From Ornithinicoccus halotolerans (lineage in GTDB: Bacteria; Actinomycetota; Actinomycetes; Actinomycetales; Dermatophilaceae): a stretch of 64,000 nucleotides of DNA. The stretch covers positions 44,320-108,319 of the forward strand of contig NZ_WIQI01000002.1 of the NCBI RefSeq assembly GCF_009602535.1. The letters run 5' to 3'. This document shows positions 50,675 through 59,819 of the stretch, one piece after another (the first letter of the stretch is position 1; every line of letters begins with the position of its first letter). Below the pieces are notes generated by a model, which ran no database searches, had not been told where the DNA came from, and saw nothing but the letters and a program-made list of their open reading frames with translations. A program made the position numbers and the translations under genes.

Positions 50675-50714
50675 ACGACGGCGCCCCGCGGGAGGTCCCG
50701 CGGGGCGCCGTCGT
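50675..50714 (-). terminator. 19-bp perfect hairpin downstream of the subtilisin gene
   Basis: Arms 50675-50693 and 50696-50714 are perfect complements with a 2-base gap (GG), 8 bases beyond the protease stop. Strong terminator; because it is symmetric it could also block antisense transcription. Confidence 0.8.
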
Positions 50715-50722
50715 TCCTGGTG

Positions 50723-53700
50723 TCAGCCGTTGCCGTTGCCGTTGCCCTGACCGCCGCCGCCACCGCCGCCGCGCACGTTGCGCAGCCTGGTGTCGTCGGT
50801 CAGCTCACCGGAGTAGGAACCGGTGTCGGCCTCGATGATCACCTTGTAGACACCGCTGTCGAGCTCCTGCTCGAACACCACCGGCCGGTCGTCCCAGCCG
50901 ATCGAGCCGGCGCGGATGTCGGTGCTCCCGGAGCGCAGCCGCATCAGCAGCTGACCCTCCTCGGAGGTCATCGCGCGGACCTGCGCGGTGACATCCTCCA
51001 GGTCGAGCACCTCCGGCAGGTCGAGGAAGGGCCGCACCTCACCGGAGAGCACCACCTCGACCTCGTGGCCGTACCCGTCAGCCAGGCCCCAGTCGACGGT
51101 CACCTCCGTGCCGTCGTAGGAGGCGCTGGCGACGTCGAGCAGCAGCTCGCCGCCGTAGGGCTTGGCCTGCGCGGCCGAGGTGTTCCAGCCGTCGTCGATG
51201 ACCGGCTCGGCCACCCACCACCAGTCCTGCTCCAGCTTGCTGACCTGGTGCACGTGCACGTAGTCGTAGTCGCCGAGGGAGGCCACCAGCGTGCCCGGGT
51301 CGTACCGGAAGGAGTGGTCGGCGGTCAGGTCCGGCCGCACGTAGCTGCCGGCCTCGTGACCGTCGTCCACGGACTCCTGGGCGAGGTCCATCACGGCCAC
51401 CGCGTCCTCGCCGACGTCCGACCCGACCGTGGGCTGGATCACCCGCGCCGTGTCGTCGCTGACCTGGATGCCGTCGGTCAGCAGGTAGTTGTGACCGTCG
51501 GCGGCGTCGTCATGCCGCACCACCAGGGCGTAGGAGGCGCTCGGCGCCGTCGTCTCGAAGGTGAGCTGGCCCTCCTCGTCCGTCGTGCCCATCTCCAGCA
51601 GCGCGCCGGAGTCGTCGACCAGCTCGACGGTCGCGCCCGCGAGCGGGCCGCCCTCGAGCTCGTGCACCGTCAGGTCGTAGAGCGGGGCCCGGACCCGGAA
51701 GCTGTCCGACTCGGTGCCCACGCGCACGCCGTAGGTGCCCAGCTGGTCGCGGCTCACCGTCCAGCTGACGGTGGCGGTCTCGCCTGACTCCAGGTCGACC
51801 GTCTCCTCGCCCTCCACGGCACCGTCGACGGTGAGCGTGGCGGTGTAGCTGCCGGCCGACAGGCCGACGTTCTTCACCTGGGCACTGACCCCGACGTCCT
51901 CACCGGCCTTGACCAGGTCCGGGTCGACCTGCAGGTCGTAGACCGTGAAGGTCGGCTGGCCCGGCTCCGGCGGAGGGGTGACCCAGCCCATGGCGTTGAG
52001 GAACACCATGGTCGCCTGCTCGGTCCAGTCCGAGGGGTCACGGGTCGCTGAGACGCCGTGGGTGGACAGTAGGGCGTACCGGTTGTTGGCCCGCTCCTGC
52101 ACCGCGATCCCGTTGCCGTGAATCTCGGTCGCGTCGTCGCGGCCCATCGTGGCCAGCACCTCCCGGCCGTCGCCGCTGTAGTCACCGAACCAGGCGATCC
52201 ACTTGGCCTGGTCGCTGTCGTCCAGCGGGATCCGGTCACCCACCTGGTAGCCCGCCAGGATCGGGTGCTCGACGGTCACCTCGTAGAAGGAGGTGGCTGC
52301 GCCGCCACCGCCGCTGGAGCCGCCGGTCGACTCCGGCTGCCCGGTGAACATCTCCAGCTTGGGGATGCCGTTGCCGGTGCCGAAGGCGTGGTCGGTGAAC
52401 ACGACGCCGGTCCCGTTGGCGTCGGTGGCCGCGGTGAACGCGTCCCACTCCGCCTGGGTGGTGTCCGACGTGGTGCCGTACGCGGTGATGATCGTGCTGT
52501 AGTCGGTCACCTGGTCGATCTGGTTCCAGGTGAACGTGTCGACCTCGTAGCCGTACGGCGCCAGGTGGTCGGCGTAGTGATCCGCGTAGCGGCCGATCGC
52601 CGCCACCGTCTGCGGGGCCGGGTCCAGCTCGAAGTCCAGCGTCACCGTCTCGCCAGCCACGACGGTGACCTGCGCCGGCGCCGGGTTGGAGAACCCGGCC
52701 CGGTCCACCGCGACGGTGTAGCTGCCCTCGGGCACCTCCGAGATCGTGTAGCTGCCGTCCTCGGCCGTCGTGTCGGCGAAGGTCACCGGGACGTCCAGCA
52801 CCTCGACCGTCGCTCCGGGCACGCCGTCCCCGGACTCGACGAAGGTCACCGACCCGGCGATGTCACCGCGGGGCGCGGGCGCCAGCTCCAGGGCGACCTC
52901 GGTGAAGGTCTCCTCGGTGACCTCGACATCCTCGACCGTGCCGGCCTCGTACCCGAAGGCCTCGGCCTGCAGGTCGTAGCTGCCGGGCTCGAGCCGGACG
53001 GTGAACGTGCCGTCATCGCCCGTGACGACCTCGCGGTCGGAGCCGGCAACAGAGACGGTCGCCCCGGTCACCGGGTCGCCGTCCTCGGCGTCCGTGACGG
53101 TGCCGGTCACGCCGCTGTCGATCGCGACGATGGCGGTCGCCTCGTAGGCGTTGATGCGGCCGTGGCCGTAGCGGGTGTCGGGCCGGTCGGGGGAGTAGCG
53201 GTCGTCCCAGACCGAGGTGTCCTCCAGCGTCTGCTGGATCTGGTCCGGCGTCAGCTCCGGCGCGGCGCTCAGCATGAGCGCCGCGGTGCCCGCCACGTGC
53301 GGGGTCGCCATGGAGGTGCCGGACAGGTAGCGGTAGCCACCGCCGGGCTCGGCCGACCACACGTCGGTGCCGGGCGCGGAGATGTCTGGCTTGATGTAGC
53401 TGTCCGGCCAGTGGGCCGGCGGGTCCGGCCACTGGCTCGTGCTCACCACGCCACCGCAGGACGAGCCGTTGACGTCCTCGTCGACGGTCGTGTTGCCGAC
53501 GGCCAGCGACTCGTAGACGTTGCCGGGGCTGGCGGTGCCCAGGGAGCCGCAGTTGTTGCCGATGGCGAACGCCGGCACGATGCCGGCGGCCCGCATGTTG
53601 ATGGTCGGCTGGATCATCTCCTGGTGGAAGCCGTTGCCGCCCAGTGACATGTTGACCACGTCGGCGGGCGCGCCGGCCGGGTTGCCGTCGCTGTCGACCG

Positions 53701-54646
53701 GGTCGACCGCCCACTGCATGCCGGCCGCCACCTGGGCGAACGAGCCGCCACCGCCCGGGATGACCAGACCGTGCATCATGTCGGCGGTGGGGGCCACGCC
53801 GATGGCCTGCCCCGAGGTGGCGCCGCCGTGGATGGTGCCGGAGACGTGGGTGCCGTGGTAGGCGCTGTCGTGCGGCTCGGACTCGACGCGGTTGCCGGCG
53901 GAGTCGAACTCCATCCAGCCGCCCGGGTAGGTCGGGTCGGAGGCGTCGACGGTGACCATCTTGTCCGCGAGGTCCGGGTGGTTGATGTCCACCCCGGTGT
54001 CCAGGGTCGCGACCCGGATGCCGGTGCCAGTCACGCCGAGCTCGTCCCAGATTCGTGGGGCCGCGATCCGCTCCAGGCCCCACGTGTAGGGGCCCTCGTC
54101 GGCGGTCGTCAGGTCCGGCTCCTCGGGCTCGATGAGGGTGACGTCGAAGTTCGGGACCACGCGGTCCGCGGCCGGCAGCGCCGCGACCGCCTCCAAGGTC
54201 GCCTCGTCGCCGGCGAACTCCACGAGCACGGCGTTGGTGATCCAGAACCGGTTGAGGACCTCGACGTCCCCGAGCTGGGCGGCCCGTTCGATCTGCTCGT
54301 CGAGCTCGCTCTGGCTCTCCGCGGCGGCCGACTTCATCTCCGCGACGACCGCGTCGCGGTCACCCTCCACCGACATCACGTCGGGGGTCCGGTCCAGGAC
54401 GATCAGTGCCTGGACCGGACTGCCGTCGGCGGCGGCGACCGTCGAGCGCAGCTCTTCGGCGACCTCCGCGGGCCCCCTGTCCGCTGCGGCAGGCGTGTCG
54501 GCCGCTCCCGCGGCCGCTCCGAAGGTGGACGCGACCAGTGCGAACGTCGCGGACACGGCGGCGCCAGCCGCCGTGCGACGGCGCCCGGGTGGTGCACTGC
54601 GAGACGCCGTTGGGTCTGGTCCTGAACGGAACGGTGGGACTTGCAT
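50723..54646 (-). CDS. Large secreted subtilisin-like serine protease (S8) with accessory domains
   Basis: 1307 residues. Signal peptide residues ~20-50 (TAAGAAVSATFALVASTFGA). Inhibitor I9-like propeptide with VQALIVLDRTPDVMSVEGD. The catalytic triad is Asp in VATLDTGVDINHPD, His in YHGTHVSGTIHGG and Ser in LSGTSMATPHVAGTAAL. After this come two carboxypeptidase-regulatory-like beta domains (GVTGTVTDAEDGDPVTGATV and GDIAGSVTFVESGDGVPGAT), a ThuA/GATase-like domain (AIGRYADHYADHLAPYGYEV), a CARDB-like domain (VYDLQVDPDLVKAGEDVGVS) and a Gly-rich end (NGNGNG). ATG at 54646 has GGGGAG five bases before. Likely extracellular protein degradation. Confidence 0.94.
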   Translation of the reverse strand: MQVPPFRSGPDPTASRSAPPGRRRTAAGAAVSATFALVASTFGAAAGAADTPAAADRGPAEVAEELRSTVAAADGSPVQALIVLDRTPDVMSVEGDRDAVVAEMKSAAAESQSELDEQIERAAQLGDVEVLNRFWITNAVLVEFAGDEATLEAVAALPAADRVVPNFDVTLIEPEEPDLTTADEGPYTWGLERIAAPRIWDELGVTGTGIRVATLDTGVDINHPDLADKMVTVDASDPTYPGGWMEFDSAGNRVESEPHDSAYHGTHVSGTIHGGATSGQAIGVAPTADMMHGLVIPGGGGSFAQVAAGMQWAVDPVDSDGNPAGAPADVVNMSLGGNGFHQEMIQPTINMRAAGIVPAFAIGNNCGSLGTASPGNVYESLAVGNTTVDEDVNGSSCGGVVSTSQWPDPPAHWPDSYIKPDISAPGTDVWSAEPGGGYRYLSGTSMATPHVAGTAALMLSAAPELTPDQIQQTLEDTSVWDDRYSPDRPDTRYGHGRINAYEATAIVAIDSGVTGTVTDAEDGDPVTGATVSVAGSDREVVTGDDGTFTVRLEPGSYDLQAEAFGYEAGTVEDVEVTEETFTEVALELAPAPRGDIAGSVTFVESGDGVPGATVEVLDVPVTFADTTAEDGSYTISEVPEGSYTVAVDRAGFSNPAPAQVTVVAGETVTLDFELDPAPQTVAAIGRYADHYADHLAPYGYEVDTFTWNQIDQVTDYSTIITAYGTTSDTTQAEWDAFTAATDANGTGVVFTDHAFGTGNGIPKLEMFTGQPESTGGSSGGGGAATSFYEVTVEHPILAGYQVGDRIPLDDSDQAKWIAWFGDYSGDGREVLATMGRDDATEIHGNGIAVQERANNRYALLSTHGVSATRDPSDWTEQATMVFLNAMGWVTPPPEPGQPTFTVYDLQVDPDLVKAGEDVGVSAQVKNVGLSAGSYTATLTVDGAVEGEETVDLESGETATVSWTVSRDQLGTYGVRVGTESDSFRVRAPLYDLTVHELEGGPLAGATVELVDDSGALLEMGTTDEEGQLTFETTAPSASYALVVRHDDAADGHNYLLTDGIQVSDDTARVIQPTVGSDVGEDAVAVMDLAQESVDDGHEAGSYVRPDLTADHSFRYDPGTLVASLGDYDYVHVHQVSKLEQDWWWVAEPVIDDGWNTSAAQAKPYGGELLLDVASASYDGTEVTVDWGLADGYGHEVEVVLSGEVRPFLDLPEVLDLEDVTAQVRAMTSEEGQLLMRLRSGSTDIRAGSIGWDDRPVVFEQELDSGVYKVIIEADTGSYSGELTDDTRLRNVRGGGGGGGQGNGNGNG

Positions 54647-54943
54647 GCTCGCTCCCCTGCGGTGGTTCCGGCCACGTGGTGCTCCGGGGACGGGCCGGCT
54701 GCGACCCCGGTGACCAGGAACGTAGGAGCCTGGGAGGACGCTGGGAACCGGCCTGTCGTCATTGCGCCAGTGGCGTCTTCCCACGTTGGTGAGCAGCAGG
54801 TCTGGCGTTGGCCCGGTGCTTACTCAGCGGTGCGCCGCCAGGGGTAGCCGGTCCGGGGGCTGGGAGATCTCGGCGCAGGCCATGGTCGGGCCGTAGCCTC
54901 CCTGGGTGTCCCCGTCACCGCGTTCTCCGGCTGGACAGACGAA

Positions 54944-54971
54944 ACCCGCCCGCCAGGAGCGACGGGCGGGT
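54944..54971 (-). terminator. 9-bp hairpin with T-run after the copper-storage-like gene
   Basis: ACCCGCCCG (54944-54952) pairs with CGGGCGGGT (54963-54971); on the minus strand it is followed by TTTCGT, 16 bases past the stop of the Cys-rich gene. A good intrinsic terminator. Confidence 0.75.
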
Positions 54972-54986
54972 CCCTCAGGTGAACGG

Positions 54987-55388
54987 TCAGCTGATGGTGG
55001 CGAGCAGCTCCTGGCAGGCCTGCTCACATGCTCGGCAGGCCTCCGCGCAGACCCGGCAGTGCTCGTGGTGGCCGGCGTGCTCGTCACACTGGTCACCGCA
55101 GGACTTGCACGCCTGAGCACAGGCCTGCAGCTGGGCGCGGGTGAGGTTGGCGTCGTAGCCGGTGTGCCGCGACAGCACCCGGCCGGTGACGTCGCAGATG
55201 TCGGCGCAGTCCAGGTTGGACCGGATGCACTTGCGCAGGTCGGCGACCATGTCCTCGCTCAGGCATGCGTCGGCGCACGCGGTACAGGCCTGTGAACAGG
55301 CCGCCAGCGCGTCCACGACCTTGGCCAGGAGCTCCCGGTCGAGGTTGATCTCCGCGGGGTAGGTCTCCATCATCTCGGCAGTCTTCAT
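54987..55388 (-). CDS. Cys-rich four-helix copper-binding protein (DUF326/Csp-like)
   Basis: 133 residues from the ATG at 55388, GGAGGACAC upstream. Sixteen cysteines in repeated CxxxC and CxxC pairs (CSQACTACADAC, CAQACKSCGDQC, CRVCAEACRACEQAC), plus a His-rich turn (EHAGHHEHC). This is the pattern of copper-storage proteins (Csp), which bind many Cu(I) ions inside a helical bundle. No signal peptide, so cytosolic. No copper exporter or CsoR is adjacent. Confidence 0.9.
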   Translation of the reverse strand: MKTAEMMETYPAEINLDRELLAKVVDALAACSQACTACADACLSEDMVADLRKCIRSNLDCADICDVTGRVLSRHTGYDANLTRAQLQACAQACKSCGDQCDEHAGHHEHCRVCAEACRACEQACQELLATIS

Positions 55389-55419
55389 GTGTCCTCCGTG
55401 CATGTTGGCGTATCCACGC

Positions 55420-55441
55420 CCCCGCATCGGCTGACGCGGGG
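55420..55441 (-). terminator. Possible hairpin between the SGNH and Csp-like genes
   Basis: CCCCGC (55420-55425) pairs with GCGGGG (55436-55441) around a 10-nt loop, downstream of the carbamoyltransferase operon and before the Cys-rich gene. Weak candidate. Confidence 0.3.
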
Positions 55442-55546
55442 CACCTGCTCGACGTTACGAGGGGACGCCTGACCTTGCATCCGCACGAGGACGGCAACGA
55501 TGCGCCCCGGGCGCGGCACCGGCGGACGACGGTGCTGGGAACTGGG

Positions 55547-56593
55547 CTAGGGCGCGGCCGCGTGCGCCGGGCGGTCCCCTCGTTCCCGTGTGGGGGCACG
55601 CAGGGAGCGGGCGACCGCGTGGCCGACCGCGCGGTGCCCGCGTGGGTTCCAGTGCATGTCGTGCCTCCAGTAGTGGCGGCGCGTCAGGTGGCGCCGCAGG
55701 GCGAGGAACCCCGCATTCCTGGACCGAGCCGACTGCGCGAGGAACCGCTCAGCGCTGTCGAGGTCGACTGCCTCCGGGCGAGAGCCCAGGGCCGCCAGCT
55801 GCTGAGCGTCCAGCACCTGGGCCGTCGGTGGGATGGCGACCACCACTAGCCGGGCGCCCGCGGAGGCGCAGACGGTGGACGCCTCAGAGATCAGGTAGTC
55901 GGCCGCGGAGAAGGCCCGGTCCTGCAGGACCGATGGGGTGCAGACCTCGGCGAACAGCCGGTCGTTGTCCCGAGGGGGTGAGGAGAAGGCCCACGGCTCG
56001 GCGCAGACGTGCTCGGTGGTGACGTGGGGCTGGCCGTCCCTGCCGGTCCGCACGAACGGCACCCGGGTTGCGCCCAGGTTGGGGTGGAGGTTGTCGGTGA
56101 GGTCGTTGCCGCAGTAGATGAACCACAGGGCGGTCTTGCCGCGCAGCTGGTCGGCGGTCTCCTGCATCATCAGCAGGCCGTGCACCATGCTGTGGGCCGG
56201 TGAGGCGACCGACTTGACGGTGAGGTCGCCGCAGTGCTCGGTGAAGCAGTCGTCGTCGTCGACTCCGTAGCCGAAGGCGAAGGAGTCACCGAAGGCGACG
56301 ACGGCGGCGTCCGCCAGCGACCGTGCGTGGCGCCGGCCATGAGGATCGGTCCGCACCCGGAAGACCTCCTCCGCCTGGCCGTAGGTGTCCAGGTTCCGGC
56401 GCGGGCGGATACCCAGCAGGGGGGAGTACTCGACCAGTGGCCGGGGGAACGGCTGTGGCGCCACCCAGGGTCGCTGCGCGAGCCAGCGGGTGGCCGCGGA
56501 GACGTACCACAGCGGCATCCCCGCGGTGACCACCGGAGCCAGCATCCCCGCGCCGGCGATCGCCTCCAGGTGACGACGTCGAGGGAGTCCCAT
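55547..56593 (-). CDS. Membrane-anchored SGNH hydrolase-like protein (carbamoyltransferase cluster)
   Basis: 348 residues from the ATG at 56593. One N-terminal hydrophobic segment (AIAGAGMLAPVVTAGMPLWY) then an extracytoplasmic domain with VVAFGDSFAFGYGV (block I), FIYCGNDLTDN (block III) and HDMHWNPRGHRAVG (catalytic Asp/His). It would be an acyl- or acetyl-esterase/transferase. Third gene of an operon with a carbamoyltransferase and a small membrane protein, a combination seen in other bacteria. Confidence 0.82.
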   Translation of the reverse strand: MGLPRRRHLEAIAGAGMLAPVVTAGMPLWYVSAATRWLAQRPWVAPQPFPRPLVEYSPLLGIRPRRNLDTYGQAEEVFRVRTDPHGRRHARSLADAAVVAFGDSFAFGYGVDDDDCFTEHCGDLTVKSVASPAHSMVHGLLMMQETADQLRGKTALWFIYCGNDLTDNLHPNLGATRVPFVRTGRDGQPHVTTEHVCAEPWAFSSPPRDNDRLFAEVCTPSVLQDRAFSAADYLISEASTVCASAGARLVVVAIPPTAQVLDAQQLAALGSRPEAVDLDSAERFLAQSARSRNAGFLALRRHLTRRHYWRHDMHWNPRGHRAVGHAVARSLRAPTRERGDRPAHAAAP

Positions 56594-56600
56594 CGCCGGC

Positions 56601-57065
56601 CTAGTAGAGGGTGTAGGTGTCGTGGGGGAGGGCGTCGGTGACCGGCTCGCGGTCGTCCTGCAGCCAGCCGAGGACGGCCAGGCACGTGCTGAGCCACCGG
56701 GGCAAGGCCGCCGGTTGCTGCTGCGGCCGCTGCCACGTCGAGCGTCCCGGCTCTGGCGGCCGCACCTGGGCGGCACCGGTCACCGGCACGGCCGTGACGT
56801 GGGTGACCCAGCCCGCGTAGCTGGTCAGTGCCTGGGAGCCGCGCCTTGCCAGCCAGGCCCACCCCCGGTAGGCGGGGAGCATGGTCGTGGGGCACGCGAT
56901 GCCGAGCCCGAGGGTGCTGACCGTCAGGGCGGTGGCTGCCGCCCGAGCCCGTCCGGGCAGGTGCGGGCGGGCAACGACGGTCGCGGTGGCGGCCGGCAGT
57001 GCCATGGCGAGCGCCCACCCGCGCAGCAGACCACGGGTGGGCGGGCCGTCCGGCAGCGTGATCAT
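56601..57065 (-). CDS. Small membrane protein, possibly SxtJ-like
   Basis: 154 residues. Two or three hydrophobic segments (ALAMALPAATATVVARPHL and ATALTVSTLGLGIACPTTML) then LPAYRGWAWLARRGSQALTS, resembling SxtJ-type proteins that accompany carbamoyltransferases. The C-terminal half is a Pro/Gln-rich cytosolic tail. Starts 3 bp before the carbamoyltransferase stop. Family assignment is tentative. Confidence 0.55.
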   Translation of the reverse strand: MITLPDGPPTRGLLRGWALAMALPAATATVVARPHLPGRARAAATALTVSTLGLGIACPTTMLPAYRGWAWLARRGSQALTSYAGWVTHVTAVPVTGAAQVRPPEPGRSTWQRPQQQPAALPRWLSTCLAVLGWLQDDREPVTDALPHDTYTLY

Positions 57066-57068
57066 GTC

Positions 57069-58946
57069 TCAGTCCGCTCCTGTGGGGGGTCGATGGCCGA
57101 CGGTGACTCGGAGAGCGTCTGGCTGCTGGTCCTTCAGCAGCAGGCAGTCCTGCAGGACCAGGGCGTCCATGTCGGTGGTGAGGAAGCAGCCCAGCGCGTC
57201 GTGCGGGCTGTGCACGATCGGCTCGCCGCGCACGTTGAAGCTGGTGTTGAGCACGGCCGGGCAGCCGGTGCGGCCATGGAACCGGCTCAGCAGCCGGTGG
57301 AACCGGCCGTGCCGCTCGGGGTCGACGGTGTGCAGCCGCGCGGAGTAGTCGACGTGGGTCACCGCGGGCAGGGTGGACCGGACGACGGAGACGCGGGTGA
57401 CGAGGTCGGGCGAGTGCGACCGGTCCACCGCCTCGTCGTCCAGCGCCACCCGCTGGCTCTCCCGGACCCTGCTCGTCGTGGTCATGTAGGGCAGGTCGGC
57501 ACCTGGAGGCACCTCGAACGGGTCGTGGGCGTACTCGCGCAGGACCGAGGGCGCGAAGGGCCGGAACGACTCCCGGAACTTGATCTTGGTGTTCACGGTC
57601 CGCTGCATCTCGGCCCGTCGCGGGTCGGCGATGATGCTGCGGGCGCCCAACGCCCGGGGGCCGAACTCCATGCGGCCCTGGAACCACCCGATGACCAGGC
57701 CCTGCTCCAGCCAGTCGCACACCCGCTCGATGAGCTCCTCCTCATCGCGTGCGGTGTGGTACCGGGCGCCCTGGCCGTCGAGGTAGAGCTGGACGTCGTC
57801 CGGCGTGAACGAGGGCCCGAGGAGGGACCCTTGCTGGCCGTCAGCTGGCTCCGGGGTGCGAGGGCGCCCGAGCTCTCGGTGCCAGAAGGCCAACGCCGCC
57901 CCCAGCGCGCCGCCGGCGTCGCCGGCGGCGGGCTGCACCCAGACCCGGTCGAACAGAGCTGCGTCCGCGAGCCGACCGTTCGCGACACAGTTGAGGGCCA
58001 CACCCCCGGCCATGGCCAGGTTCCGCTCGCCCGTCACCTCCCGGGCGTACCGCGCGGAGGTCACGACCACGGTCTCGCAGACGCGCTGGATGGATGCCGC
58101 CACGTCCAGGTGCCGTTGCAGGATCGGCCCTTCCGGATCACGGCCGGGCCCGCCCAGGAGGTGATCGAGCGACTCCGACCGGATCGGTCCGCCGCGCGCG
58201 TACGGGAAGTAGTCGAGGTTTAAGGTCAGCGAGCCGTCGTCGTGAATCGCCACGACGTCCCGGCTGATCGTCTCGGTATAGCGGGGCGTGCCGTAGGGCG
58301 CCAGGCCCATCAGCTTGTACTCGCCCGAGTTGACCCGGAACCCGCAGTAGGCCGTGAAGGCGGAGTACAGCATGCCGAGGGAGTGCGGGAAACGCACCTC
58401 CTGTCGCACGTCCAGCTGGGATCCGGAGCCGTGGGCGAGGGAACTGGTGGCCCATTCCCCCACGGCGTCGTGGACCAGCACGGCGGCGCTGCGGAACGGT
58501 GAGGGGTAGAAGGCGCTGGCGGCATGGGACAGGTGGTGCCCGGTGAAGTGGACCGCACCAGCGAAGCCCGGGCCGAGCTGGCGGCGGATCCGACCCTCCA
58601 TGTCGCGTCGCGTCGCCCACAGCGGAAGGGCGTGCTGGGCGAGGGGTCGAGCCTCGCGGCCGGCGCGCAGCGTGTGCAGGATCCGGTCGAGCTTCAGTCG
58701 GGGCTGCTCGTAGTAGACCACGTGCGGGACGTCGGCCAGGGTGGCTCCGGCCTCGCGGAGACAGGCAGCAACGGCCGCCGACGGGAACCGGGGGTCGTTC
58801 TTCCTCCGGCTGAACCGCTCCTCGTGAGATGCGGCCAGGACTGTGCCGTTGCGGACGATGGCGGCCGCCGAGTCGTGGTAGTAGGCAGAGACACCCAGGA
58901 CCAGGGTATCCTCCCGAGCACTGCCTTCCACCACGCGCGGCTGCAA
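57069..58946 (-). CDS. O-carbamoyltransferase
   Basis: 625 residues. The TTG at 58946 follows AGGAGG by six bases; GTG at 58934/58931 is a weaker alternative. N-terminal Kae1-like domain: VLGVSAYYHDSAAAIVRNG and HHLSHAASAFYPSPF with metal-ligand histidines. C-terminal YrdC-like domain: PAVLNTSFNVRGEPIVHSP. These enzymes move carbamoyl from carbamoyl-phosphate onto hydroxyls of sugars, antibiotics or toxins. With an SGNH hydrolase and a membrane protein it probably decorates a surface glycan or lipid; the acceptor is not encoded nearby. Confidence 0.93.
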   Translation of the reverse strand: MQPRVVEGSAREDTLVLGVSAYYHDSAAAIVRNGTVLAASHEERFSRRKNDPRFPSAAVAACLREAGATLADVPHVVYYEQPRLKLDRILHTLRAGREARPLAQHALPLWATRRDMEGRIRRQLGPGFAGAVHFTGHHLSHAASAFYPSPFRSAAVLVHDAVGEWATSSLAHGSGSQLDVRQEVRFPHSLGMLYSAFTAYCGFRVNSGEYKLMGLAPYGTPRYTETISRDVVAIHDDGSLTLNLDYFPYARGGPIRSESLDHLLGGPGRDPEGPILQRHLDVAASIQRVCETVVVTSARYAREVTGERNLAMAGGVALNCVANGRLADAALFDRVWVQPAAGDAGGALGAALAFWHRELGRPRTPEPADGQQGSLLGPSFTPDDVQLYLDGQGARYHTARDEEELIERVCDWLEQGLVIGWFQGRMEFGPRALGARSIIADPRRAEMQRTVNTKIKFRESFRPFAPSVLREYAHDPFEVPPGADLPYMTTTSRVRESQRVALDDEAVDRSHSPDLVTRVSVVRSTLPAVTHVDYSARLHTVDPERHGRFHRLLSRFHGRTGCPAVLNTSFNVRGEPIVHSPHDALGCFLTTDMDALVLQDCLLLKDQQPDALRVTVGHRPPTGAD

Positions 58947-59030
58947 CCCGATCCTCCTCGATCGACCAGCCTCGACGATGGCAGATGCCGTGGGCTGCCG
59001 TCACGCGGGGCACGCGGGGACGGCGGGCAG

Positions 59031-59816
59031 TCAGCCCAGCTGCAGGCTGATCCAGATGAGGCCGGCGCCCACACCGAACCCGACGGGGGTGTCCGACCAC
59101 CGGGTCTGGTACCGACGAGCGGTGGGGAGCAGCTGCCGCACGCTGATGAGCACCATCATGCCCGCGACGAGTGCCAGCGCCAGGACGACCAGCTCGGCGG
59201 GCAGGACGGCCCGCAGCGCGAGGTAGCCCAGCAGCGCGCCGACCGGCTCGGCGGCTCCGGAGATGCCGGCCCAGGCCAGCGCCCTGGTCCGGCTCCCGGT
59301 GGCCGCATAGACCGGCGCTGCCACCGCCGCGCCCTCGGGCAGGTTGTGGATGGCGATGGCCAGCACGAGAGTCGCCCCCAGTGCTGGGTCGTGCAACATC
59401 GCCAGGAACGCGGCCATGCCCTCGGGCAGGTTGTGGGCCGTGACGATGAGCGCCAGCAGCACGCCGCTACGCAACAGGGCGGGAGACCCAACGGCCGGGC
59501 CGGTGTCACCGGCCGGGCCGGGAGGCCCCGGCCCGTCCGCGGCCGGCAGCAGGCGGTCGGCGAGGAGCACCAGGAGCGCGCCCACCACGAACGCGGCCAG
59601 GACCCACAGCCGAGGGCTCGCCACGCCGTGTGAGATCAGTGACTCGTGCGCCAGCGGGAGGATCTCGACGAACGAGAGCACGACCATGATGCCGGCGGCG
59701 AAGGCAAGGGCGATGGCCAGCGGCCCACGCCGACGCATCCGCGGGTGCAGGGCACAGGCACCACCCAGGACGGTCGCTGCTCCTCCCACCACCGCCGCGA
59801 GGAACGCGGCACCCAC
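59031..59816 (-). CDS. ZIP family metal transporter
   Basis: 261 residues, eight helices. Both ZIP metal-site motifs are present: VTAHNLPEGMAAFLAM in helix 4 and IAIHNLPEGAAVAAPV in helix 5. ZIP proteins move Zn, Mn or Fe into the cytosol. It starts 3 bp after the manganese catalase stop, so they are co-transcribed and manganese import is the likely role. Confidence 0.9.
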   Translation of the reverse strand: MGAAFLAAVVGGAATVLGGACALHPRMRRRGPLAIALAFAAGIMVVLSFVEILPLAHESLISHGVASPRLWVLAAFVVGALLVLLADRLLPAADGPGPPGPAGDTGPAVGSPALLRSGVLLALIVTAHNLPEGMAAFLAMLHDPALGATLVLAIAIHNLPEGAAVAAPVYAATGSRTRALAWAGISGAAEPVGALLGYLALRAVLPAELVVLALALVAGMMVLISVRQLLPTARRYQTRWSDTPVGFGVGAGLIWISLQLG

Positions 59817-59819
59817 GAC

